Below are positions 13,428-27,500 of a stretch of DNA of 64,000 nucleotides, one piece after another; the first letter of the stretch is position 1; each line of letters begins with the position of its first letter. Made by a program: the position numbers and the translations under genes. Source of the stretch: Sipunculus nudus (taxonomy: Eukaryota; Annelida; Sipuncula; Golfingiida; Sipunculidae); assembly GCA_026874595.1 (NCBI GenBank), contig CM049321.1, positions 12,174,979-12,238,978 on the forward strand, written 5' to 3'. The notes beneath the pieces are model-generated. The model was not told the origin of the DNA, did no database searches, and saw nothing but the letters and a program-made list of their open reading frames with translations.

Positions 13428-16400
13428 CAGTGGATCAGTTCAATAATACCAAATGTATTTGTGTGTTTATTCATTAACATATATGTGTACCCAGGTTTGT
13501 ATATTTATTCTGGGTTTTACCAGTATTCTGATGTTAACAGCTGGGAGTGTACCTATTGATCACAGAACCCGTAAGAGTTAACTAATTCATCATCACCCTG
13601 GGACCGGAAGCCAAAAAAAACCTAATCGTTCTTCCGCATAAGAGTCCAAAAAGAACAAGCAATAGTGATATCAGTAAGGGATGATACAAGGTACTTATTT
13701 CAGCCTTCAGTCAAAGGCGCGTACCATGTTCAGACGAGAGAACGCTAATGTCGCCTGCTTCGTCGGCTTCTCTTTCGCGCCCAATCCGCTGATTTTACCT
13801 CCTTTATTAGAGATATGGTTGCTGTTAAAGAATCGTAAAACATTCACAGACGCAGAGGGGGGTGCTAGCAAACCGTGAAGTCTGGACAACCCCACTTGAC
13901 CATCCCGACTGGGAGGGTATCGCTAGAGATGTACAAAATTCATGCGAAGTTTCCCGCCGGGTACACCACCATATTTCAAAGGTTGTCCTCCATAGATTTG
14001 TTTATTTGAGGCTAAAAGCTGGTTTCTTTCATCACCGGCTCTGCAGTGTGTCCAAATTCCAAAACTCTTGCAGCTTTACCGGGGACTCAATAGCGGGCGT
14101 ATACTGTTAAAACCCCAGGCTTGTTAGAATGCTAGCTTTGCGGCGTTTTTTATGCGCAGTGAAGATGGCAGGCAGTGCGAAAGCCCCCGCCACTTAGCGT
14201 GGCCTACCAAGACAGGCTTATCAGTAGTTCTGGTATTAGCGTTGCGCAACCTGAAAACATTTTGCATCCATCATGCGCTAAAGTACGTCTTGTCTAGTCA
14301 AGCCCCAGCAACTAGTGACTACGGCAGGTAGAGACAACACGAGCAGCCCTTAGTGATTAATGAGTAATTCGCCTCAGCGCCATCAATCTCGTTTTAAGCA
14401 GCTACCGTCAGAATTAGTGATTTTTAACGAAAACTCTTATCGGCAAGAATGGAGTCTTCATCTTTGTCGGCCAGGTCTGAGATGCTATACAGAGTGTTAG
14501 GAGTTTGTACGCTCTGAGATGAAAGACCTCCGGAGCTTTGTAACATGGACGATACCGCTTGTAGCAACGTTGGCTGTATTTGCCGCTTTGTGATAGTCGT
14601 GATTGGGCCCAGCTGGGGACTGCATGTTTCGTGCCGCCTTGCGCTCGCCAGAGATTACCACAACAATTAAACCTCTCGGCCTCTGCAAACCCAGCCAAGT
14701 GTGGCCGTATAAACGTCAGCCCATCTGACTCTGTCGTAAAAGTAAATGAAAGATTGCCGACCCACTGCAGTCGACTCGCAGCTAGTTTAATTCTCCTTTC
14801 ATTCCGGTATTCCTTACAATTGGTTGTAATGCCTCACCCTGTGGGGTCAAACGGTGCTCCCTGATGCGCACGGCGTTCATTCAACATCCGGTGGCTTTAA
14901 TGTTTTATCATAAAGTGCTTTTCCCGAGCCGTGGTCGTCAAGATACCTTGCAGGGATAACGCTGTCACTTTCTCATCTTTACGGTATATATTAACATCTG
15001 GCGAGGACCTACCGGAAACGACAATGTCGTAATATACCAAAAACAATGGTTTGACCTGGCTTTCACCTGTCGTCTGCCGCACTTGTTACTTCATCGTTAA
15101 AGAAAGGAAATCGACTCTAAAAAGGATCCTAGAAAAATCTTCGAAAAAAATTACCAGGACAATAGTGAGGACAGAAAAGGAAGGAATTATCGCTGCCGAC
15201 GAAATAAGGAGAATTTGAGATAATCCTATTATGCAATATTCGGAAAATCTGAACGGAATAATTTGCAAGACTTTGTACTGACATGATAGAATATTGTGGC
15301 CCTCTTTTTGGTCTTTACAATCGAGATACACACGGAAATACTGTGAATTAAATGTTTCTTATGTGTTTTCCTTCTAGGTTTACATCGAAAATGTTTCATT
15401 AACTGGGCAATATCTCCGTAAAGTCAATAGACAAGGATTAGTTTGTGATAGTTCTTTTCTTGGTGAAAGTGTAACGAAAACTGATACCACGGGATGTATG
15501 TTGAAACTCATCCGACAAAAATGTGTGAACACGTGTGTGTCGAGTTACTGCACACTTTTAAAACAGAATAACTGTCCGCATTGGCAGATAACCCTCCAAT
15601 ATCTCCGTTTGTTTCATATAACTTATTCTTGGTGTACAGACTTACTAGAGTGAATGCTAACCGAGCACCAAATGTTCTAAAATTAACTAAACCTTCGATG
15701 TAATGCTTTTACTTAATTTATCTATATTTTGTTCACATGTTTACATCATAGGATAAAACAAAAGTTACTGGTGGAGATAAAATGTGTTACACCTAAACTT
15801 TCGACAAATCAGCAACTACAAGGGGCTAAGCTATATGTCACATTCACTGAAGGTGAAATGAGATAATTAATTTCAGTGGAAGTCAATACAACCTGCGACA
15901 CCTCAGCAGACGACGCACGTGGAGATAATGAAGACACTTGATAATGAAGATCTGTTCCCTGTGTAAGATCTTACTCTTTGCGGTGACGTCACTCTCACAA
16001 ACTTTCACGTTTTCTTTCTTCAGGGCGGTTGGGAGTCCTTTACTTATGGACCCGAACACAATTTGTCGCAAGTCTCGCAAACTGGGAGGCAAACAAAGCG
16101 AGATTTGTCGAAAAGAACCCGAGATTGTTCGAGAGGTTGTATTAGGCGCCAAAAGAGCAATAGCGGAATGTCAGTATCAGTTCAGGGACCGACGATGGAA
16201 CTGCTCAACGGCTTCAAAAGGATTTGGACGAATTCTCCGAAGAGGTAGGCATCATTTTTCGTATTAAGGATTTATTAACTTTTCTTGTCATTTCTTATCT
16301 TATTTTTCCTGGTGTAATATATCTTGCTCTTTTCAAATAAGATGTCATCACATTACACCCTTTTCTGTTATGATTATATTGTTTTATTCCTAATTTTTGT

Positions 16401-18334
16401 TATATTCTGATCTATCCTTGTGTCCATTTGAAATCAGCGTTATAAACTGCTGGATCACCACATTCACATGAAAAACATGTATCGGGTAGTAAAAATGATA
16501 GAGTTGAATATAAGGGTCTCCTGTGCAATTCATAATTGCACTACGTTTACTAAGTAAGGTAAAATGCTAGCCAGTGTCATACAATCATATACATGCTTTA
16601 AGTTTCTAGGCACTCATTATAATAAAATCCAAATATTTTAATGTAAAATGTCTGGAAATGTTATATAATTATATGTTTTTTTTCTAAATGTGTGTAGTAA
16701 TAAAATTAGCAGTGATATCGACATGATTACTGGCACAGTAAAATATTACTACATACATTAAAAGTATTAAATAGACGCACCGAGCAAGACATTCTTTCAT
16801 GCAAACTTTGTCACACAGACTGTCGTCACGTGCTATGACTAATAGATATTGGAGGAAAGTATATACAGAAATACATACATAATTATATTATAACCGTGTT
16901 AGTTTTTCTTCACATGTTTTGTATTTAGTTGTAACTGTCGTTTCATTTCAATGTCCTTTTATTTCAATGTTCTTGGATTTCAGTATCGTCCTATTCTCAT
17001 GTTTTCCTATAACAATGTTCTTTCCATCAGTATCCTACAGTGTACACGTAATGTTCTTTTATTTTAACTTTGCTTTTTTAGTTCATGTATTACAGTTCTC
17101 ATGTTCGTTTAATTAATCCTTCTATTCCAATGTTCTTTATGAAAATCCTTTTTATTTACCTTTTATTTCAATCCTCTTTTATATACTTATATTTCACTTT
17201 TTCTGCTTTAAGAACCAAGGTTACATATAATAAAATGGTAATTATGTATTTTCGAAGGATTTTTTTTTCAAAGGCATATATAAGATTTTTATCGCAAATT
17301 ATAAACAAATGTAATATTCTGTAATATACATGAGATGTATAATTTTAGAAAAATTAGGGTTGTATAGTAAAAGGTGATGTTGTTTGAGAGTCATTGTGTC
17401 TCCTAAGTCGAATTTATGGGCTCAAATTTTGACCTTTAGCCTTAACGTTCTGCATGACGTGGCCAAGAAAACGATGCATTGTTCAATAGATATTTTTGAG
17501 CAGTTTTGGTCATTACATATCAAATATATTGGTTATCAAACTATAAGCCTTATTCTTATATAAGTATTCATTTCTGTTTATCATATAATAATAAAAGTTT
17601 GGAAATAAAGCAAGTAAAATAAGCCTTTTAAAAAACTTCTAAAATGTACATTTACCATCAGTTAGTAGTGTGCTGGTATACGTGCTTCGGATAGTCTGCC
17701 ATGGAAGCTCTGCCAGTCAGACGCCAGGAGATAATGAAGTAGTTTTGAAGGAGAGACTATACATCTTCCTTTAAGCTTCCACACCGTGAACAAGGGGGTT
17801 CTCTTCCTGCCCGGAACAGCTTATCATAAGTGGCAAACCAAAAAATATAAATAGATATTTGTTTCAACAACAGGTTTAGAATGACAGTTAATCCATTAGC
17901 AATGTATTTTCTATCTCAACAGTATAAATCATTTGAAACCTGTTTCCCAAAGAAGCTTAAAAAGATGTTCCATGAACCACCTGTGCGAATATGTTTACCT
18001 CAAAGAAGATAAAGAAACCTTTATAGCGGCATGTATACAGTCCTAACATCTCTGACATATAAGTCCCCATTTAACAAACATGTAAACATGGAATCCGTGA
18101 TAGGTTATACTTAGGACAGGTCTGAGTGCGGTGATTAAACAGCCTTACATTGTTGACATTTTCAGGCCACTCTATCTTATTACACCAAAATTAGGTCGAT
18201 AGCTTCCGTAGATGTATAACAATTGCCAAAATTTCTGTGCCCTTGCCTCTCTATTTATACTTATTGTGCCTCTGTCTACTGCTCACCGTCCGTCTGATGT
18301 CTCTTTCTCTCTCTATAGCTTAACATTACATATC

Positions 18335-18389
<55 letters not shown>

Positions 18390-20579
18390 AGAAAATGTTA
18401 TAAGTGCGACTACATCTTTATCAAGGTCCCGTTAGTAGTCATAATTTGGAAGTTTTACTGTACATGAATTCCAAGAGTTAGAAGAATTTTATTTTGAAAC
18501 ACGAGACAAAACAAAAAAAAAATTAAAAAATAACAATTAAATTCAGTTAAATTCAGATTCACCATCTCTCTGTATATTTGATTCTCTGTAAACCTGATTT
18601 TATGTGCACACGATGGTGACAACTTTATAAGTTAATATGTTTTAGATTTTATTATCATTTTAATTATCGGAAACGTGTCCATAACACGGCTGGCAGCATA
18701 TTGATAATATTACTGCATTTGCATTTGATCTTATCTCAGCTCCTTAAGTCTGTTAATTTATAATAGTTCCTCCAACCACAAACTGTTAAACATGTTATTT
18801 CTGCAAGCGTTCAATGCAGGCATTTTTTTTTATCATTTTATGTAGGTGTTTCATACTAATCTTTAAATAATGAACTTTTTGTCCAAAATTTGAAATTAAG
18901 TGAAATATATTACTAGCCCCCCCCCCCCCCCCCAGGTTGGTCTTTTTGGCACCTCAGTCGTATTTTAATTCTTTTTTATAAAGGATTTACGATGAAACTT
19001 TCCTATGATCAAAGGACAACATGATAATAACATAATTGTTATGCCAGACAAGTAAAAGCACCACATATCAATAGAAAATTCTTGACTTGCTTATTTTTCT
19101 TGGAGGAAACTCCCGTGCGGCTGGAGCTCAAAATCTGTAAATTTCTATTGGTAAAAGTTTTTGATGCGGGGTCAACACTGATGCACCCAGTATCCAAGAT
19201 ACCAATCCTATAATTGGCCTAGCTTATCTATTATAAATGTGACAGACATAATATATGTAAATGACAATAAATTGGGTATCTTAAACTTCCTGTTCGTCAA
19301 GCAATAACATCAAAACAATGAAAGTATTGTGTCCAGATTCAAATTTACATACAAGCTGTTTGAGAAAGAAAGGCCTCCCTATCACTGATATGTAAGCATG
19401 GCTGCGGGAGAGGGCGACCGTGACCTCGTAGCCTGGTGTCTCCGTTAAAGGAGTCTTCATAACTCATGGTCTCTTGTCGATTTCGACACGCCACACATTG
19501 CGGCAGCGTATACATACCAAACATGTCAATGCCTATTGTACAGATACATGAAAAAAGAAAAAAAAAATTGCAGAGGTCAAGGGCCAAATTGTCAGTGGGG
19601 TAGTGTTGCGACCAAACAGATATATACAAATAAACCTCAAGTCACCCTTATACCGAAAGTTTATTTATGAAATGTTATTCGTTATATTACTTTAAAGCGT
19701 ATTAACCTGACATGAATTTAGCGCCTTTAAAAGGATCTTATTTGGTATATCTTATAAGTTTTAGAGCGCCATCTACCAAAGCGGTCTGCCCTTTTATGAC
19801 TCAGATTCTGAAAACCTCTCTATTCGAATTTTAAATTGGTTCAGCTAGCAGTTCATAAAGAGATCTTATATAAATACTGTATTTTATTATCTGTATTCAT
19901 CATATGCTATCATTGTTTAAGATATGTAATGGCTTAAACACACAGGATGATTTTTTTTAACTAGCAATGAAAAACCTCTGTATAAAAATAAAAATATTTA
20001 TGAAAATTTATTAAAATTATTTTATAAATTGAAAATATATATATTTCATAATATGTAGTTGGAGTCACGAAAATAAGGATATATAGAGATTGATGTATTT
20101 TGTCTGCATGTCATTGGGAAGTTCCCTTGGGTTGTGCGCGGGTGTTTTCATTTCCGAGGGTGTGAGGGTCTGTACTCCTTTAGATTGTCCCTTCGCACAT
20201 TTTTTTCAGCGAGTAAGGCCGATGAACATTGCTGTTAATTATTCCTAATAAATGCCCATTGTAACACATGCTATTCGTCACCAATTAAGAACTCAACCGT
20301 TCCCGAGGCTCAGACAGGAACACACGGAAAGAACTATATATTTGAGCAACATCAAAGGGATGTTAAAACAAACGTAATAATAAAATCATCGGTACATTAA
20401 TTGGGTCTGATTGGAAACGAATGAAGTCAGCGATAAAGTCAGGTTGAATTATTATAGTTCTATAAATAAACTATAATTACATGTAACGAAGAATTATGGA
20501 AGCATGGATAGTTAAAACTTAGTACATTTTCATATGGTTTGACGTGTTTAGCAAGATATCGCCTACCCCAAAGTAAGAA

Positions 20580-20638
<59 letters not shown>

Positions 20639-23001
20639 CTTCACAGTAAGGGCTGCTGTATTATCAACCACCTGTATTTGTGATTGTACTCGTCCTGGTC
20701 TAACAATAATTCCAGAATCGATATATGATCCAATATCCACACCTTGTTTACAGGAAAAGGGGTTCCACAAAAAAAAATAAGAATATACTTCAAGTATTTC
20801 GATCAATTGAAAAGCATATCTGTAAAGCAGAATAAAATACAAACACATCGGCGACCCCTGTCACAAAAAACCGGCTCTGAGTGTTCGGGTTCATTATATC
20901 TACAAGACAGATCATATTTTGTAATATCGGCGTTGGTTAACCGTAATATACCTGGCTTATATTTAATTCGTTGCTGGACCCGAACACAGAACAAGTTTAA
21001 GGCTTAAACTTAAGTGCGCATGCTCTTGGGAAAGGTATATTGTTAGAATTAGCGGTATATCCATAATTGCGACATGCGGCCTCTCAGTTTTAATGTGTAC
21101 GCAAAATGAAGTCAACATGAGCCAGTTAAAGTACCTTCAAGAACAACGTCCAGACGAGAATCCGTCTGCGGAGAGTTTGGTGGTAAGGGGAGGTGTCTCG
21201 GTGAAGTTTAGGGCGGAATAACATTCTTTGGACCATGCCCAAATTCTAATAGTATAAACATTTATATTGTAACTGATGGTAACCACGCAACCGTTGTCAC
21301 GCAGCTCCTATATGGCCACTCGTCGGAAAAGCTGGATTGTTGTCTTGAACATTCGGGAGCAATGGATCCTAGGGGTAGTTATTTCCATATTTTCCTAATA
21401 AATCCTGAGTACTTTTACATTATTTTGCAAAGGGGCCATCGCAGCGTTAGCAAAAACTATGCCAGGTAATTTGGCTCTTGTCAACCCGAGGCACCAGTGA
21501 ACTCGGCGTATACCATCTAGTCCGGTTGAAAGCATGTGCCTCACAAACCCGGTCGAAGTCCCGCGGACCTGTCCAAATAGAAAAACGGGCTATATGGTAG
21601 TAAATCAAGTTCCAAACTCCAGATAATTTCTGATTGGAAGTTATTTTTCGCGCATCAATGAAAGAGTTTTACCCCCTCGATGAAACATCTATGTTATTTA
21701 TAATTTGACAGATTCAACTGAACATAACCAAGTAAAAAATGAATTTATTTAAATTTAAAATAACATATATATTTAAGCATACTCTTTGTGTCACAGAAAT
21801 AAACATTGTGAATCATAAGTTGTTTTTTATGATAACAACCATTCTTAAACTACATAAGATTATTTTATTCCAGAAAACCAAATTGAAAAAAAGAACGATT
21901 CATCGTAAGATAATGTTTCAGTCATTTGCGAAAGACTGGTCACATGACGGATGTCATATGGCATAGGTCACGTGATATATAATGTTCTCTAACTGACATA
22001 AGAGATTTTCATTAAATTATTAATTATACAATGCGGCTTTTTTACTCTCCTTATGATGCTTATTGTAAAAATTCCATTTGGTGTCTCTGCCAATGCACAA
22101 TTATGTATCACATGATCAAGATTCTTATAGCACCCGAATATTTTTCATCGGATCTGAACTTGTTTCACAACATACTGCGCTAGCTATGTCGATGAATCTG
22201 TGTCCTTCGTCTCTTTTCTATTTGACCTGAAACTTGTTAATTATCAGTGATATACGTCAAGGTAACCGTCCTGGTAAACCGAATGGACGTAACACAATGT
22301 CATTTAACCACATGCTGAAACAGAATGTATGGTCAGCTAATGAACTTAAATTGAAAAATGAAGTACATTCCAGCTCCAAATTTTTATATTGAAAACACTT
22401 GTCACATCTAATTTTTTGTTAATGGTCAGGAGATCTGACAAAACCTTGCTAATTTTTTTTTCACCCGAGAGTAGGTCACATCAGGTATTTTGTAGGATTT
22501 ACTTAAGACGAAACTTAATCTCCCCTCCTGAGCCATAAGGTCACTATCATCAATGATGTAGTCGAGCCCACACCATCCGAGTCCAGACTAGCCGAGTTCA
22601 AGTCCCAGTCATTGAGGTTCGAGTCCTATTCCACCTTCTTTGAGTCGGAGTATCTTAGAAACCGTGTGCAATCCTATAGTATACTATAAATATTAATTTT
22701 ATTGCAAGAATGGGAAATTGAGATGATCGTATTTCAAGTTAACTATTTTTTTTTTACTTTACATGACGGATTATATATAGTATTCATTGGGAATTTCATA
22801 TGGATCAATAAATGAACATTTACAGTTGTTCAACTGAAACTGTTTTTGTAATACTAATACTGTCAATAGAATGTACACGTGAGTCGTCGTTTTTGGTTTT
22901 TCCCAATTTTAGCGACAGACCCTATTTATTTATTTATCTATTTACTTATATGTATATATGCTTGTTTTAAGGAGACCGCTTGCGTTATAAAAACAGGCAT
23001 G

Positions 23002-23091
<90 letters not shown>

Positions 23092-24460
23092 TAAAGCGGA
23101 TGAAGAGGAGGGGTCCAAGGAGTCCGGACCCCCTCCCCCCTTTTTTCAGTCACCGCAACCTGTTTAAGGGTTTCAAACCAAATTTGGAGCCCGGCCCCCT
23201 CCTTTCTCGACCTGGGGACCTTTTCAAACTTTTCTTCAGACAATTTTATAATTTTTTCACTTCATGTAAGATTTTATACTTTTTATATTATATCCAGAGT
23301 GGATACCCAAAAGCCAGCATAAAATCAGGTTTTTTTATTTATTTCTTATTGGTTTACGAATACTCCGATACTTCAAATTCCCTTTCGTTAAAAAAATGAT
23401 TCTTTAAGTATTTTCACTTTCCTGGTTATATGTGTAGGTATATATTTACCCATACGTAGTAAATATTAGCATGGTTACAGACATGAAGTGATATACATGT
23501 ATATAGGCCGAGTTTTATGTCTCATGAGCCTCTTGTTTCTAGGTTGACTTAAGTTCGTGTTAATGACTTTAATGGAAGGCAGCTGAAATTATAACAAAAA
23601 CAATATTTATTTTCAAATGTTACCCATGGACCCTCGAAAATATATTAATAAACAAAGGAATAAAATAAAAACGGGTTGGGTATGTACATATATATTTATA
23701 TGCACTTTCATGAAATGTTAAACCCCTTTAGCGCGAGAATACGTGATCGTATTGAAATACTGTGACAGGAAGTTTATATGTAAATATAAAAACTTCATCA
23801 TGGTACAATTTGCAAGTTCATGCCAAACCTGAACAAAAGGATTCATATTAACATTGCGTTCATTGTCATACCTTTATACTTTCATCCCCATAAAATAATC
23901 AGCGCCACCAACGAACAAATGTTGTAGTAAACGTAAAAGGTCTTTTTCATATGCGAAATATTTAGTTGCACAACTACTGACAGAGGTTATGAATCAATAA
24001 ACCCTCCTTTAGAGAGCTATCGTTAATATACCTGTATATACCCAAAAGGGGCCATGTCGAACCGAGCAGTGATTATTTGTAATTCGTTGTAAACACGGGT
24101 TCACTCAAAGGCCTATTATACAGAATCGCCAGTATTCGGCGCGGTGGGTCACGGCGGTGTCTTTGTGGTGATGCGGTTACCTTTGGGGCTCCGTGTGACA
24201 GACAAGTTGTTACAAAATGCTCTGTTGACGCGTTTTCTCCGCTAACGTTCTTGTGGGAAGGTATAAACAGCCTGTCGTCTATAAACACGTCATAAAACGC
24301 TTTCATGGGCAAGATGGGGAGTTTACAACCATGTCGACCCGAGGTACAGCAACAGAGGTGCCGACAGGGCCTTGTCAATACAAATGTATGTGTTAATGAT
24401 ACTTGGGAAACCGGGGCACACACTTGAAGATGTGTCTGAATGTGATATGGAGAAGATAAA

Positions 24461-24508
<48 letters not shown>

Positions 24509-27500
24509 TATATATATATATATTTTCAAATATTATATATATATATGTATATATTATAAATCATAAATGAAACAGATGTACACAGATATAGCTTAATTTG
24601 GCACATATAGTCCAGACAATTTTATAGCGATTTATTCATGTTTTTTTACGCGATCTTCCAGAGGCATTACAAGATTTGGGACATGTTTTCGTCTTGGGAC
24701 AGTGTCTTTAGTCCGCTATTTTGGTATTTTGCTTGCTCTGCTAGTTGTCACGGTAGGACAGTATTTGGTCTTCTTTTAACACAGGCAGGATCTGATCGTT
24801 TATGGACAATAATCATCAGGACGATGACGGACATTTACGATTCCATCCTCTACGAACGATATTTGATCAACTGCGGATGGTATTTGTGATGTAACTATGA
24901 ATAATAATCGACCATATAAAGACAATATTTGACCATATGCAGACGATATTGCATCAATTATGGACGATATATGATCATGCACGGATGATATGTGATCAAC
25001 TACGGACGATTTGTGATCATGAATGGATGATAAATTATCGTATATGGACGATGTGTGATCTATATGGACAATATATGATCTATATTTGCGATATGTGATC
25101 ATTAATGGACGATATGTGATCTAAGGACGATATGTGATCTACGGAAGCTATTAGATCATGAATGGACGAAATATGATCATGCACGGATGATATGTGATCA
25201 TCCGAGGACGATATGTGATCATGTATGGATGGTATGTGATCAAGAATGGACGATTGTAATCTACGGACCATATGGGATCACGCAGGGACGAAATGTGATC
25301 AGCTACGGACGTTATGTAGTCATGCACGGAATATATGTGATCATCTACGGGCGATGTGTGATCATCTATGGACGTTATATGATCATCTGCGGACGTTATA
25401 GGACCATCTACGGACCTTTTTAAGTCCAAACAGTACTCAGGGGTCTTAGGACAGATATATATACCAGCCAGACCGCGGGAGCTGGCATTTTGCCTGATCA
25501 TTGTCTGATAACTCAAGCTATCTAACCTGAGTTTTCTCCCCCAACACACCTGTTAGCCCCAAGCCAACTCGATATTCTAAATATATATGATATCTATAAT
25601 CATGTTGGGCTGATATGATTATCTGTGAAATGGTTGCTCTTATGTTTGCCTGGCGGTCATCCGTCTTGGCAGGTAATTATATTTGTGGTGTTATCTGACT
25701 CTTTTAAGATAAATCCCCTGATAAAAGGCAAATACATAAACTTCCGCACGGACCTGGAACTGAGCTTTTTTATTTAAAAATATCTACTGCATTAAATAGA
25801 AAGTAGCATGTCATTCTCTGTCTGTTTGCTTGTCGTCTTTCTGTCTGTTTGCCTGTCGTCTGTATCTTCCTTTCTGGCATTTGTATTTTTAGCATTTTAA
25901 CCACGTATTTGTTTACAAGTTGTACCATATTTTATGTACTTTGATGGCAGGTCGAACGTTTTTGTAATTATTTTTATCATTAATTTTACTCTTTGTGCAA
26001 GCTGTACTTCTCATTTGTTCTTCCGTAATTTTTGCGCAGGATGTAAATTTCTTTCTTGTACTTTTGCAATGTCTGAACAAGTAATATATACCTTTTGTTG
26101 TACTTCGATACTGTAAAAACATGTTGTCGTTTTTTGTCTGAACTTCTGTACTTCCTCTATACTTCGAAACAAGTAGTTTACATTTTTCCATACAATCAGA
26201 ACAAGTCCTTCATTTTATTTTTGTACTCCAGTACTCTCTGAACAAGAAGTGCATTCCTTCTTTTGTGTTTCAATTCAATCGTAACAAATTGCTCGCTTCT
26301 TTTAGTTTCTGAAAAAAAAGTCATTTCTTTTCTTTTTTTATACTTTAGTACTTTCCGAAAAAAAATGTTTTTCTCTATTTTGCATTTATGTACTTTGTGG
26401 ATAATTATATTTTTCTGGATTGTTTTTTTACTTCTGTACTTTCTAAATAGGTATTTCTTTCTGGATTTCTTTTTGTATTTCCGTACTTCAGATATGATGC
26501 CGAAAATAAAAAACTTGTTCGCTTTGACGTACTTTGCAGTTATAAAACAACATATTTTAACAATCTGCATGTATATCCATGTCAATGGCACATATTGTAT
26601 GTGTGATGGTTTCGAAATGCCATTAACTGATAAGCCGTGGCAGATGAGAAGGAAAACAACTTTAGGTTACCGTCATCTACGTGTGCGGTGGTCAGAGCCA
26701 GTAATTCATCAAGAGGGACATAATACCCGTAAAAAGGGTCAGATCTTATATTGTTAACGACAGCACCGGCATACCTGAGATTCTATCATGAGCGGCAATT
26801 CAGGGGTCAAGTAGTGCAAACGAGAGCAAAGCGTGCGCGCAACAGTCAAGAATAGCCTCATGTGACATAGGTGTAAACGCAAACTGATTCCCAGGGCATA
26901 TTTGACACAGGTGTAACAGAAAACTGTCTCCCAGGTAATTAAAACGGTCTGTGAAGGTGTTATGAAGAATTTATGAGGCATCCAGGCCAGCTCTGATTCT
27001 GCTATCATGGTCCTTGTGTACTAGTATAATCACATAGGATAAGCTTCTGTTACTTTGTCCTATTTCTGAATCCAGTTCTGTGAAAAAAAAAACAAAAAGC
27101 GGGACATTGTTCTCTACCTATATTGCATTTTTTCTTAATTTCCATGTTCTTAGCATTGTTCACACATTAACACACACAGATATATATATAGATGTATATA
27201 TGTTTGTTCTCTCACATTTATTGATGACATATTTGGTCATTGTCTCTTTTCTCCTTTTTTTCTTCATCATCATCATCATCATCATCTTATAATTAATAAT
27301 ATTATTATTATTATTTTTATCATTGGTTTATTGTTGCCGTTGTATTTAGTTTTTATTAATCACATTTAACAAATATTTTTAAAGTTGTTTTGAAAAAAAT
27401 AGAACATTTAAAGTAACTACCCTTAAATACACCTATAGAGACGCTCCTATATGGAAATCCAAATTTCAGTGACAATTTTCAGTGAACTAAGAAATGATTC

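Larger units (their letters stand above)
1394..16023 (+). other. Wnt6 intron 1 (14,630 nt, phase 2)
   Basis: The intron is mostly AT-rich DNA with no supported gene. It holds a repeat copy at 3.0 kb, an 82-bp triplicate near 3.5 kb and (TA)n runs at 4.4, 10.3, 10.5 and 11.8 kb. It also has a repeat at 4.67-4.94 kb, a poly-G run at 7166-7185, a SINE at 7.7 kb, (ATT)n at 12.3 kb and (TATC)n at 13.0 kb. A GC-richer block lies at 13.69-15.08 kb. A TGACGTCA palindrome lies at 9961-9968 in a less AT-rich patch (9.82-10.12 kb). Confidence 0.85.

Noticed and set aside
16919-17324. Hydrophobic open frames after exon 2
   Set aside because: They are produced by T-rich decayed 16-bp repeats.
21470-21600. 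Possible tRNA-derived element (CCGGTCGAAGTCCCG)
   Set aside because: The B box is imperfect, no convincing A box lies at the right distance, and no second copy was seen.
22555-22640. tRNA-like B box GGTTCGAGTCC
   Set aside because: It sits in a run of GAGTCC/GAGTTCAAGTCC-like words without an A box, and looks like a short decayed tandem repeat.
22938-23399. Open frames of 101 and 139 codons across the TA/GA microsatellite
   Set aside because: They consist largely of Tyr-Ile and Arg-Glu or Ser-Leu dipeptides from the dinucleotide runs and have no domain.
24880-25432. CRISPR-like array
   Set aside because: The repeats are head to tail without unique spacers and lie in an intron of an animal gene. 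This is a minisatellite. The same applies to the 42-bp and 55-bp arrays.
26263-26757. 164-codon + strand open frame rich in Phe and Leu
   Set aside because: Most of it reads through a T-rich decayed minisatellite. The apparent membrane segments are a composition effect.
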